Assembly: GCF_037963765.1 (NCBI RefSeq)
Contig: NZ_CP150166.1
Location: forward strand, 1,867,501-1,931,500
DNA: 64,000 nt
DNA from: Sporosarcina sp. FSL W8-0480
GTDB lineage: Bacteria; Bacillota; Bacilli; Bacillales_A; Planococcaceae
Direction of reading: 5' to 3'
Shown here in pieces: positions 57,416 to 64,000 of this stretch; positions within the stretch are counted from its first letter, which is position 1; each line of letters starts with the position of its first letter. The position numbers and the translations under genes were made by a program. Under the pieces are notes generated by a model. The model saw nothing but the letters and a program-made list of their open reading frames with translations. It was not told the origin of the DNA and did not search any database.

Positions 57416-57678
57416 TTGATAATCAGCAATAAGGGCCGGTTTAATCCGGCCTTTGTTGTGGATAAGGATATTGTGGGATTCATCCATTTAATTGGGGAAC
57501 GAAAGTTTGTAGTAAATTAATAGACTAAAAGGTTCTTTATCAATATAACTTAGCTTATGATTAAATCATAAGCCTTTTATATTAGGGCATTCCGCTTAAG
57601 GAATGAAAGAGAATCTTTTATTGTATTAATTTTTTCCTATAGATTAACGTTATATCATTATACAAGGAAGTGAAACCA
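57416..57678. other. Hairpin-rich gap between nupN and nupO
   Basis: The 263-nt AT-rich gap holds at least three inverted repeats and no ORF I can support. GGCCGG/CCGGCC (57434-57439 / 57446-57451) has flanking A/T pairs and a short T-run, an attenuator-like terminator. GCTTATGAT/ATCATAAGC (57553-57561 / 57565-57573) is a perfect 9-bp stem followed by CTTTTAT. CATTCC/GGAATG (57588-57593 / 57600-57605) is a third. They may lower expression of nupOPQ relative to the binding protein or protect the nupN mRNA 3' end. Confidence 0.55.
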
Positions 57679-59232
57679 TTGGAATATGTCATTGAGATGT
57701 TGAACATTACAAAGAAATTTGGTGAATTCCGGGCGAATGACAACATCACCCTACAATTGGGAAAAGGAGAAATCCATGCGTTATTAGGTGAAAACGGCGC
57801 CGGGAAATCTACATTGATGAACGTATTATTCGGGTTATATCAACCTGAAGATGGAGAAATACGTGTCAATGGAAAAAGGGTCAATATCTCGAATCCAAAC
57901 GTAGCAAATGATTTGGGAATTGGTATGGTTCATCAACATTTCATGCTTGTAGAAAATCTGACTGTTACAGAAAATATTATTCTTGGCAGTGAGCCGAAAA
58001 AAATGGGTGTTGTCAACATCAAGGACGCTGCAAAAAAAGTCGCGGAAATCTCTAAACTTTACGGTTTGAATGTAGATCCATTTGCGAAAATTGAAGACAT
58101 TTCTGTTGGGATGCAGCAACGGGTGGAAATTTTAAAAACACTATATCGCGGTGCTAACATTCTCATATTTGACGAACCGACGGCTTCACTAACCCCACAA
58201 GAAATTCAAGAATTGATTGCTATCATGAAGAAGTTGATAACTGAAGGCAAGTCAATCATATTAATCACTCATAAGTTACAAGAGATTATGGATGTATCTG
58301 ACCGCGTCACGGTCATCCGAAAGGGTCAGGGAATCGGGACAGTTGTCACTTCTGAAACGAACCCAGAAGAATTGGCAACATTGATGGTCGGTAGACAAGT
58401 TACCTTTAAAACTGAAAAAGGTCCTGCAAACCCCACTGATGAAGTATTGTCCATACAGAATCTTGTTGTTACAGATAACCGGGGGATTGAAAGAGTAAAA
58501 GGTTTGAATCTATCAATTCGAAAAGGTGAAATTGTCGGACTTGCCGGTATTGATGGGAATGGCCAAACCGAGTTGATTGAAGCTATTGCTGGCCTAAGAA
58601 AAGTGAAAAGCGGTAAAATCACGATTAATTCTAAAGATATTACTGGCAAAACTCCAAGAGAAATAACGCAATCTGGCCTTGGACATATCCCTCAAGACAG
58701 ACATAAGCATGGTCTTGTACTGAATTTCTCGGTCGGCTATAATGCCGCATTGCAAGAATATTACCATGAGCCATATTCGAAAAATGGAATCATGAACTAT
58801 AAGGAAATCTCATTAAAAGCTAATAAAATCATAGAAGAATATGACGTTCGTACTCAAGGAGAGTGGGAACTTTCCCGCGCATTATCTGGAGGAAACCAAC
58901 AAAAACTGATTATCGGCCGTGAAGTATCCAGGGATCCAGATTTGCTCATTGCGGCATTACCTACAAGAGGACTCGATGTAGGTGCGATTGAGTTTATTCA
59001 CAAACGTCTAATTGAACAGCGTGATAATGGGAAGGCAGTTTTCCTAATATCATTCGAGTTAGATGAAGTTATGAATGTTTCAGATCGTATTGCGGTTATC
59101 CACGATGGACAAATAGTAGACACTGTAATTCCAGCTGAAACAAATGAACAGGAATTAGGTCTATTGATGGCAGGGCATGCCATCAAAGGTAAAGACGCAT
59201 TGAAAGAAGGTGTGGATCGAGATGTCAAATAG
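57679..59232 (+). CDS. nupO: Nucleoside ABC transporter, ATP-binding protein (two ABC domains)
   Basis: A 517-residue tandem ABC ATPase of the sugar/nucleoside (CUT2-like) type. The first domain has Walker A LLGENGAGKST and signature ISVGMQQRVEILKTLYRG. The second has the usual degenerate Walker A (GIDGNGQTELIEAI) and signature LSGGNQQKLIIGREV. It powers NupPQ. GTG 57670 is in frame, but TTG 57679 (MEYVIEMLNITKKFG) aligns with the family N-terminus and is better spaced from AAGGAAG. Confidence 0.93.
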   Translation: MEYVIEMLNITKKFGEFRANDNITLQLGKGEIHALLGENGAGKSTLMNVLFGLYQPEDGEIRVNGKRVNISNPNVANDLGIGMVHQHFMLVENLTVTENIILGSEPKKMGVVNIKDAAKKVAEISKLYGLNVDPFAKIEDISVGMQQRVEILKTLYRGANILIFDEPTASLTPQEIQELIAIMKKLITEGKSIILITHKLQEIMDVSDRVTVIRKGQGIGTVVTSETNPEELATLMVGRQVTFKTEKGPANPTDEVLSIQNLVVTDNRGIERVKGLNLSIRKGEIVGLAGIDGNGQTELIEAIAGLRKVKSGKITINSKDITGKTPREITQSGLGHIPQDRHKHGLVLNFSVGYNAALQEYYHEPYSKNGIMNYKEISLKANKIIEEYDVRTQGEWELSRALSGGNQQKLIIGREVSRDPDLLIAALPTRGLDVGAIEFIHKRLIEQRDNGKAVFLISFELDEVMNVSDRIAVIHDGQIVDTVIPAETNEQELGLLMAGHAIKGKDALKEGVDRDVK

Positions 59233-60268
59233 AGTTATTAGTCTTTTAGTTCCGGTCATTTCGATCATACTTGGTTTACTTGTCGGAGCAATTGTTATGC
59301 TTTTCAGTGGCTATGATCCGGTTAACGGATATATAGCACTTTGGAATGGGATTTTTGGAGATAGCTATGCTATTGGCGAAACGATACGGCAAATCAGCCC
59401 TTATATACTTGCGGGACTTGCTGTAGCATTCGCATTCCGTACGGGACTATTCAATATTGGTGTTGAAGGACAGTTAATGGTAGGTTGGTTTACTGCTGTG
59501 TATGTCGGGGCGGCATTTGAACTTCCTATGATCATCCATTTACCAATTACTCTGTTAGCGGCTGCAGCAGCAGGTGCCCTTTGGGGATTTGTCCCTGGAC
59601 TTTTGAAGGCAACGCTTCGAGTGCATGAAGTTATTGTAACAATCATGATGAACTATGTTGCCCTTCATGTTGTGAATGCATTGATCAAAACAGTTTCAGG
59701 CGGAAACTATAAAACAGAAAAAATTCAACCGACAGCATCATTGCGGTCAGATTTCCTTTCGAATTTAACAGATTACTCAACGCTTCACTATGGTATTTTT
59801 GTTGCCTTGGCGATGGTTGTCGTAATGTGGTTCATCTTGGAAAAAACAAAAACTGGTTTCGAGTTAAAATCAGTCGGTTTCAACGAAAATGCTTCCCAGT
59901 ATGCAGGGATGAATGTTAAAAAGAACATTATCCTTTCCATGGTCATCTCCGGTGCGTTTGCCGGGCTTGCTGGCGCAATGGAAGGTCTTGGAACCTTCGG
60001 CAGCATGACAAGCCAAGGTGGTTTCACGGGTATTGGATTTGACGGAATTGCGGTTGCACTACTTGGTGCAAACACTCCGCTTGGTGTAATTTTCGGTGCT
60101 TCTTTATTCGGTTCACTCAAGTATGGTGCGAATAATATGCCGAATGCCGCAAATATCCCGCTTGAGATTGTTTCAATCGTCGTTGCACTTATCATTTTCT
60201 TTGTTGCTTCAGGATATATCATCCGTGTTGGACTGCAACGTCTGAATAAGAAAAAGGAGGCGAAATGA
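59222..60268 (+). CDS. nupP: Nucleoside ABC transporter permease NupP
   Basis: A 348-residue BPD_transp_2-type permease with about nine transmembrane helices. GLAVAFAFRTGLFNIGVEGQ is the family signature, and VHEVIVTIMMNYVALHVVNA follows. ATG 59222 overlaps the end of nupO by 11 nt; GTG 59210 is less likely. It forms the membrane channel with NupQ. Confidence 0.92.
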   Translation: MSNRVISLLVPVISIILGLLVGAIVMLFSGYDPVNGYIALWNGIFGDSYAIGETIRQISPYILAGLAVAFAFRTGLFNIGVEGQLMVGWFTAVYVGAAFELPMIIHLPITLLAAAAAGALWGFVPGLLKATLRVHEVIVTIMMNYVALHVVNALIKTVSGGNYKTEKIQPTASLRSDFLSNLTDYSTLHYGIFVALAMVVVMWFILEKTKTGFELKSVGFNENASQYAGMNVKKNIILSMVISGAFAGLAGAMEGLGTFGSMTSQGGFTGIGFDGIAVALLGANTPLGVIFGASLFGSLKYGANNMPNAANIPLEIVSIVVALIIFFVASGYIIRVGLQRLNKKKEAK

Positions 60269-60269
60269 C

Positions 60270-61235
60270 ATGAGCTTTTTAGAAGTTCTCTATTTTATCA
60301 TCCCGACTTCAATCGCTTATGCCGCCCCTCTAATCCTTACAGCAATAGGTGGCGTTTTCTCCGAACGCTCCGGTGTTGTCAATATTGGACTTGAAGGCCT
60401 TATGGTAATGGGTGCGTTTGTAGGTATTGTTTTCAATTTAGCTTTTGTTAACGTATTTGGCGGGTGGACACCGTGGATTGCACTTCTTGCCGCGATGCTC
60501 GTTGCTGCAATCTTCTCTATCATGCACGCTGTCGCTTCCGTTTCCTTCCGGGCTGATCAGGTAGTTTCTGGGGTAGCGATCAATATGTTAGGGATTGCAA
60601 TTGCGTTGTTCTCTGTAAAATTGATGTTCGGTAAAGGACAGACTGATTTCATTCAGCAAAAAATTCCGCGTATCAATGTTCCGATCTTACAGGACATCCC
60701 GATCATCGGGCCGATGTTCTTCAAATCACTTTATGGTACTTCCGTTTTGGCAATCGCTATCGCTTTCATCGCGTGGTTCGTCATCTACAAAACACCATTC
60801 GGCCTACGGCTTCGCTCAGTAGGGGAACATCCGATGGCCGCTGATACGATGGGGATCAATGTCTCGAAAATCCGTTATACTGCGGTAATCATTTCTGGTG
60901 GTCTTGCAGGTATCGGCGGGGCAATTTACTCTCAAACGATGACAGGTGATTTTGGTCACGCAACGATTAACGGCCAAGGTTTCATGGCATTGGCTGCGAT
61001 GATTTTTGGTAAATGGCATCCGATTGGGGCACTTGGAGCTGCCTTATTCTTCGGTTTTGCTCAAACTCTTGCAATCAGTGCCGGATCAATTGATATCGAT
61101 TTCATTCAAAAAATACCAGCTGTTTACTTCCACATTCTACCGTACGTCTTGACCATCTTGGCGCTCGCTGGATTTATCGGAAAAGCGAACGCACCAAAGG
61201 CGAATGGTGTACCTTATATTAAGGGAAGCAGATAA
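60270..61235 (+). CDS. nupQ: Nucleoside ABC transporter permease NupQ
   Basis: A 321-residue permease, paralogous to NupP: AAPLILTAIGGVFSERSGVV and NIGLEGLMVMGAFVGIV, with about nine transmembrane helices. It begins 1 nt after the nupP stop with AAAGGAGG as SD. Last gene of the importer operon, followed by a terminator. Confidence 0.92.
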   Translation: MSFLEVLYFIIPTSIAYAAPLILTAIGGVFSERSGVVNIGLEGLMVMGAFVGIVFNLAFVNVFGGWTPWIALLAAMLVAAIFSIMHAVASVSFRADQVVSGVAINMLGIAIALFSVKLMFGKGQTDFIQQKIPRINVPILQDIPIIGPMFFKSLYGTSVLAIAIAFIAWFVIYKTPFGLRLRSVGEHPMAADTMGINVSKIRYTAVIISGGLAGIGGAIYSQTMTGDFGHATINGQGFMALAAMIFGKWHPIGALGAALFFGFAQTLAISAGSIDIDFIQKIPAVYFHILPYVLTILALAGFIGKANAPKANGVPYIKGSR

Positions 61236-61246
61236 AAATAATTTGC

Positions 61247-61282
61247 CGCCTGGACTCCACTATGGAATCCGGGCGTTTTTTT
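61247..61282 (+). terminator. Intrinsic terminator after nupQ
   Basis: CGCCTGGA (61247-61254) pairs with TCCGGGCG (61268-61275), one T-G pair, followed by a seven-residue T-run. Confidence 0.82.
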
Positions 61283-61311
61283 ATGCAAAGATTAATAATA
61301 AAGCGTATATT

Positions 61312-61341
61312 TTGCTCTAAGATCGTTGTGGAATGTATAGT
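61312..61341 (+). promoter_or_regulatory. Candidate sigma-A promoter for ymfF-ymfH-ymfI
   Basis: TTGCTC (61312-61317), 18-nt spacer, TATAGT (61336-61341), about 40 nt before ymfF. Moderate fit only. Confidence 0.35.
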
Positions 61342-61384
61342 GTAGAAAGGTATTCGTATAATAAAGGAAAAACGAGGTGTTCAA

Positions 61385-62650
61385 ATGTTTAAGAAAGTTG
61401 TGCTGCAAAAGGGCGTCAACCTCTATATTCGACAAACAGAACAATTCAAGACAATTACAATGTCTATAAAATGGATTTCGGAATTAGATGCAAAGCAAGC
61501 CGCGCATCGTGCTGTATTATCGAATGTACTACAGGATTCAAATGCCGAATATAGAGAACAAAGTGAATTGAGAAAGGCATTGGATGAACTTTATGGCACC
61601 GTTCTTTACCTGGATGCATCTAAACGTGACAACACACATATTATCTCGCTTAATATGGAATGTGTGAACGATGAGTACCTGTCTACAGACGGTGTTTTTA
61701 ATGATGCTTTAAAGATGATACAAACTGTTATTTTCAAACCGAATTTTAAAGATGGTACATTTGACGAATCTGTTTTGCGTCGTGAAAAACGAACTGTGAT
61801 TGAACGTATCCGATCAATCTATGATGATAAAGCAAGATATGCCCATAAGCGAATGTTCGATTTAATGCGTCCGAATAGCCCGGCTTCTATTTCAGCTAAC
61901 GGAACCGAAGAAGATGTAGAAAGTATTACTGGTGCAACTCTTCTCGATACATATGAGAATATGTTGAAAAATGATGCGGTTGACATTTATATTGTCGGGG
62001 ATGTCAAAGAGGAAGAAATAGTTGAAAAATTTAAAGAGATGTTTAACTTTCAAGAGAGGGAGTTTGTCCGTAAGCCTTCCGAACTTGACGTGTATGATGT
62101 GAAAGACGTCAAAACGACCTTTGAGAAACAGGATATGAAGCAAGGGAAATTGCAAGTTGGATATAGCACACCCGTATCCTTTTATCATCCAGACTATCCT
62201 AAAATGCAAGTTACAAATGGGGTTTTCGGCGGATTTGCACATAGTAAATTATTCATGAATGTCCGTGAAAAAGAGAGCATGGCGTACACTGTAAATAGTG
62301 CCTACGCTGCGTATTATGGCGTAGTATATGTAATGGCTGGAATTGATGCAGAGCTTGAGGAGAAGGCGGTAAAATTAATTGGTGAACAACTTGATGCTTT
62401 AAAGAACGGTGATGTTACAAATACGGAACTTGAGCAAACCGTTGCGTTATTATCGAACAGTATTCGAAGTGCGTTTGACTCTGCACGAGGGCAAATCGAA
62501 ATTTACGATCAATATAAATACTTTGACGCGGATTTCTCCGCTGATAAATGGATTGCACAGTGGAAGGCGGTAACCATTGAAGACATCAAACAGATGGCCT
62601 CACAGATTAAATTGGAGCTCATCTACTTGTTATCGGGAAGGGAGGCATAA
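61385..62650 (+). CDS. ymfF: M16-family inactive peptidase homologue YmfF
   Basis: A 421-residue M16 (pitrilysin) family protein. The position of the inverted zinc motif holds no HxxEH (the segment reads AAHRAVLSNVLQDSNAEYRE), so it is probably the non-catalytic half of a YmfF-YmfH heterodimer. In B. subtilis ymfF, ymfH and ymfI form a cluster; NCBI names the products EF-P 5-aminopentanol modification-associated proteins. Stop and next start are adjacent. Confidence 0.88.
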   Translation: MFKKVVLQKGVNLYIRQTEQFKTITMSIKWISELDAKQAAHRAVLSNVLQDSNAEYREQSELRKALDELYGTVLYLDASKRDNTHIISLNMECVNDEYLSTDGVFNDALKMIQTVIFKPNFKDGTFDESVLRREKRTVIERIRSIYDDKARYAHKRMFDLMRPNSPASISANGTEEDVESITGATLLDTYENMLKNDAVDIYIVGDVKEEEIVEKFKEMFNFQEREFVRKPSELDVYDVKDVKTTFEKQDMKQGKLQVGYSTPVSFYHPDYPKMQVTNGVFGGFAHSKLFMNVREKESMAYTVNSAYAAYYGVVYVMAGIDAELEEKAVKLIGEQLDALKNGDVTNTELEQTVALLSNSIRSAFDSARGQIEIYDQYKYFDADFSADKWIAQWKAVTIEDIKQMASQIKLELIYLLSGREA

Positions 62651-62652
62651 TG

Positions 62653-63951
62653 ATGGAAAAGATCACCTTTGACAATTTACAAGAAACTTTATTCCACGAG
62701 AAGCTTGATAATGGATTAAGTGTGTATATATTACCTAAACGAGGATTTTCCAAGACATATGTCACATTTACTACAAAATATGGTTCAATTGATCGAACAT
62801 TCATCCCAAGAGGGAAGAAGGATTTTGTAACAGTACCGGATGGAATCGCCCACTTTTTAGAACATAAGATGTTCGATAAAAAAGAAGGGGATGTCTTTCA
62901 GAAATTTGGGGTTTTAGGAGCGAGTGCGAACGCATTCACCTCTTTTACACGGACATCGTACTTATTCTCGACGACTGAAAACCTTTATGAAAACACGAAA
63001 GTATTATTGGATTTTGTCCAAGAGCCGTATTTCACGAAGGAAAAGGTTGATAAGGAAAAAGGGATTATCGCTCAAGAGATTACAATGTATGATGATAATC
63101 CAGACTGGCGTAACTATTTTGGTACGATTGAAAGCCTATACAAAGAACATCCAGTTAGAATCGATATCGCGGGAACTATTGATACAATAGAGGAAATTAC
63201 TGCTGAACATTTGTATGAGTGTTACGAAACATTCTACCACCCTTCGAATATGGCTGTTTTCGTCATTGGTGCTGTTGACCCGGATGAAATGATGAATTTC
63301 ATCAAGGAAGATCAGAAGGGGAAGGAGTTTTCTGAACCTGAAGAGATTACAAGGGAATTTCCGGAAGAGCCGCTCGAAGCTGCTACGAAGAAAACAGTTC
63401 TTGAAATGGATGTCCAAAGACCGAAATTCAATTTTGGCATGAAGTGTAACCGTACAGATCTTAAGGGAGAAGATATGCTACGTCAAGATTTGGCAGTTAA
63501 TCTTGTTCTCGACATCCTATTCGGTAGGACATCCGAATTCTACACGAACGCTTACAAAAACAATTTGATTGATGAAACCTTCCATTATGATTTCACTTTG
63601 GAAAAAGGCTTTGGATTTGCAACTGTTGAGTCAGATACAGAAAATCCGACAGATTTGGAAGCTGCAATCCAAAAAACGATTATTTCAGAGGTTGAAAATT
63701 GGACAATTACTGAGGCGGACTTGGAACGTGCACGAAAGCGAAGAATCGGCCAATTTATGCGCTCGCTAAATTCGATTGAATTCATTTCCAACCAATTCAC
63801 AGCTTATAATTTTAATGATATGAATTTATTCGACGTTGTTCCGACCCTTGAAAAGATGACCTTAGATGACCTTAAAGATGCCTTCTCTACGATTTCGAGC
63901 GTTGAAAGTCATACAGTTATGACAATCGTTCCTAAAGCGAAGGAAAACTGA
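62653..63951 (+). CDS. ymfH: M16-family zinc peptidase YmfH
   Basis: About 432 residues with the intact inverted zinc motif HFLEH near residue 67 (GIAHFLEHKMFDKKEGDVFQ) and a downstream Glu in VDKEKGIIAQEITMYDDNPD. It is the likely catalytic partner of YmfF. ATG 62650 overlaps the ymfF stop by 1 nt, but ATG 62653 is better spaced from GGAGG (62641-62645). ymfI starts 2 nt after its stop. Confidence 0.88.
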   Translation: MEKITFDNLQETLFHEKLDNGLSVYILPKRGFSKTYVTFTTKYGSIDRTFIPRGKKDFVTVPDGIAHFLEHKMFDKKEGDVFQKFGVLGASANAFTSFTRTSYLFSTTENLYENTKVLLDFVQEPYFTKEKVDKEKGIIAQEITMYDDNPDWRNYFGTIESLYKEHPVRIDIAGTIDTIEEITAEHLYECYETFYHPSNMAVFVIGAVDPDEMMNFIKEDQKGKEFSEPEEITREFPEEPLEAATKKTVLEMDVQRPKFNFGMKCNRTDLKGEDMLRQDLAVNLVLDILFGRTSEFYTNAYKNNLIDETFHYDFTLEKGFGFATVESDTENPTDLEAAIQKTIISEVENWTITEADLERARKRRIGQFMRSLNSIEFISNQFTAYNFNDMNLFDVVPTLEKMTLDDLKDAFSTISSVESHTVMTIVPKAKEN

Positions 63952-63953
63952 CT

Positions 63954-64000
63954 ATGAAGCGCTATGGGGTAGTCCTTGGGGCATCCGGGGGTATTGGAGA
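63954..64000 (+). CDS. ymfI: SDR-family reductase YmfI, N-terminus only (cut by window edge)
   Basis: Only 15 codons are visible: MKRYGVVLGASGGIG, the glycine-rich NAD(P)-binding motif (GxxxGxG) of short-chain dehydrogenases. Together with ymfF-ymfH this identifies YmfI, which in B. subtilis reduces 5-aminopentanone to 5-aminopentanol on EF-P. The assignment rests mainly on context. Confidence 0.75.
   Translation, partial: MKRYGVVLGASGGIG

Noticed and set aside
1..64000. Mobile elements, prophage, toxin-antitoxin, defence genes, tRNA or rRNA
   Set aside because: No transposase, integrase, phage, restriction or toxin-antitoxin protein is recognisable, and no cloverleaf or rRNA sequence was noticed. 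The gene content is syntenic housekeeping.

Overview
The window is one continuous, co-directional stretch of a low-GC Gram-positive chromosome. Every gene I can support lies on the + strand, as expected for a leading-strand region. Gene order closely follows the Bacillus subtilis fla/che to ymfI segment. The dipicolinate synthase genes (dpaA, dpaB), the sporulation-type genes (mlpA, ymxH) and the flagellar genes point to a motile endospore former. The protein sequences, the dispersed GC-rich intergenic repeat and the lineage-specific gene losses suggest a Planococcaceae (Caryophanaceae) member, most likely Sporosarcina or a close relative. The genus assignment is inference from memory and was not tested by alignment.

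Layout. (1) 1-21604: the distal part of the fla/che operon. It runs from fliI (cut by the left edge) through fliJ, a MotE/YlxF-like gene, fliK, flgD, a TIGR02530-type gene, flgE, swrD, fliL, fliM, fliY, cheY, fliO, fliP, fliQ, fliR, flhB, flhA, flhF, flhG, cheA, cheW, cheC, cheD and sigD, then a small unknown gene and a swrB-like gene. (2) 21605-30961: rpsB, tsf, pyrH, frr, uppS, cdsA, dxr, rseP, proS (translation, pyrimidine and isoprenoid/phospholipid precursors, site-2 protease). (3) 31032-45788: polC, then the rimP-nusA-rnpM-ylxQ-infB-ylxP-rbfA operon, truB, ribC, rpsO and pnp. (4) 45912-50912: mlpA, ymxH, dpaA, dpaB, asd, dapA, which couples the diaminopimelate/lysine branch to spore dipicolinate. 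(5) 51160-55285: rnjB and ftsK/spoIIIE. (6) 55449-61235: a GntR regulator and a nucleoside ABC importer (nupNOPQ type). (7) 61385-64000: ymfF, ymfH and the start of ymfI, linked to EF-P modification.

How the genes work together. The first third builds the flagellar rod, hook and type III export apparatus, the switch and the chemotaxis core, and supplies the sigma factor for late flagellar genes. The middle is growth housekeeping with several candidate cis-regulatory RNAs: rpsB and rpsO leaders and a leader hairpin ahead of rimP-nusA. Compared with B. subtilis gene order, cheB, ylxY, dapG and tepA are not at their usual places.

I did not find a defence island, prophage, insertion sequence, CRISPR array or other clear undescribed system. 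The most unusual material is non-coding or subtle: a family of structured GC-rich repeats with covarying ends and an internal module inverted between copies; a GC hairpin separating the Shine-Dalgarno from the ATG of swrD; a CheC with one degenerate phosphatase site; tandem repeats in IF2; and palindromic/cre-like sites around the nucleoside importer. No rRNA or tRNA gene was recognised. All motif and hairpin calls were made by eye.
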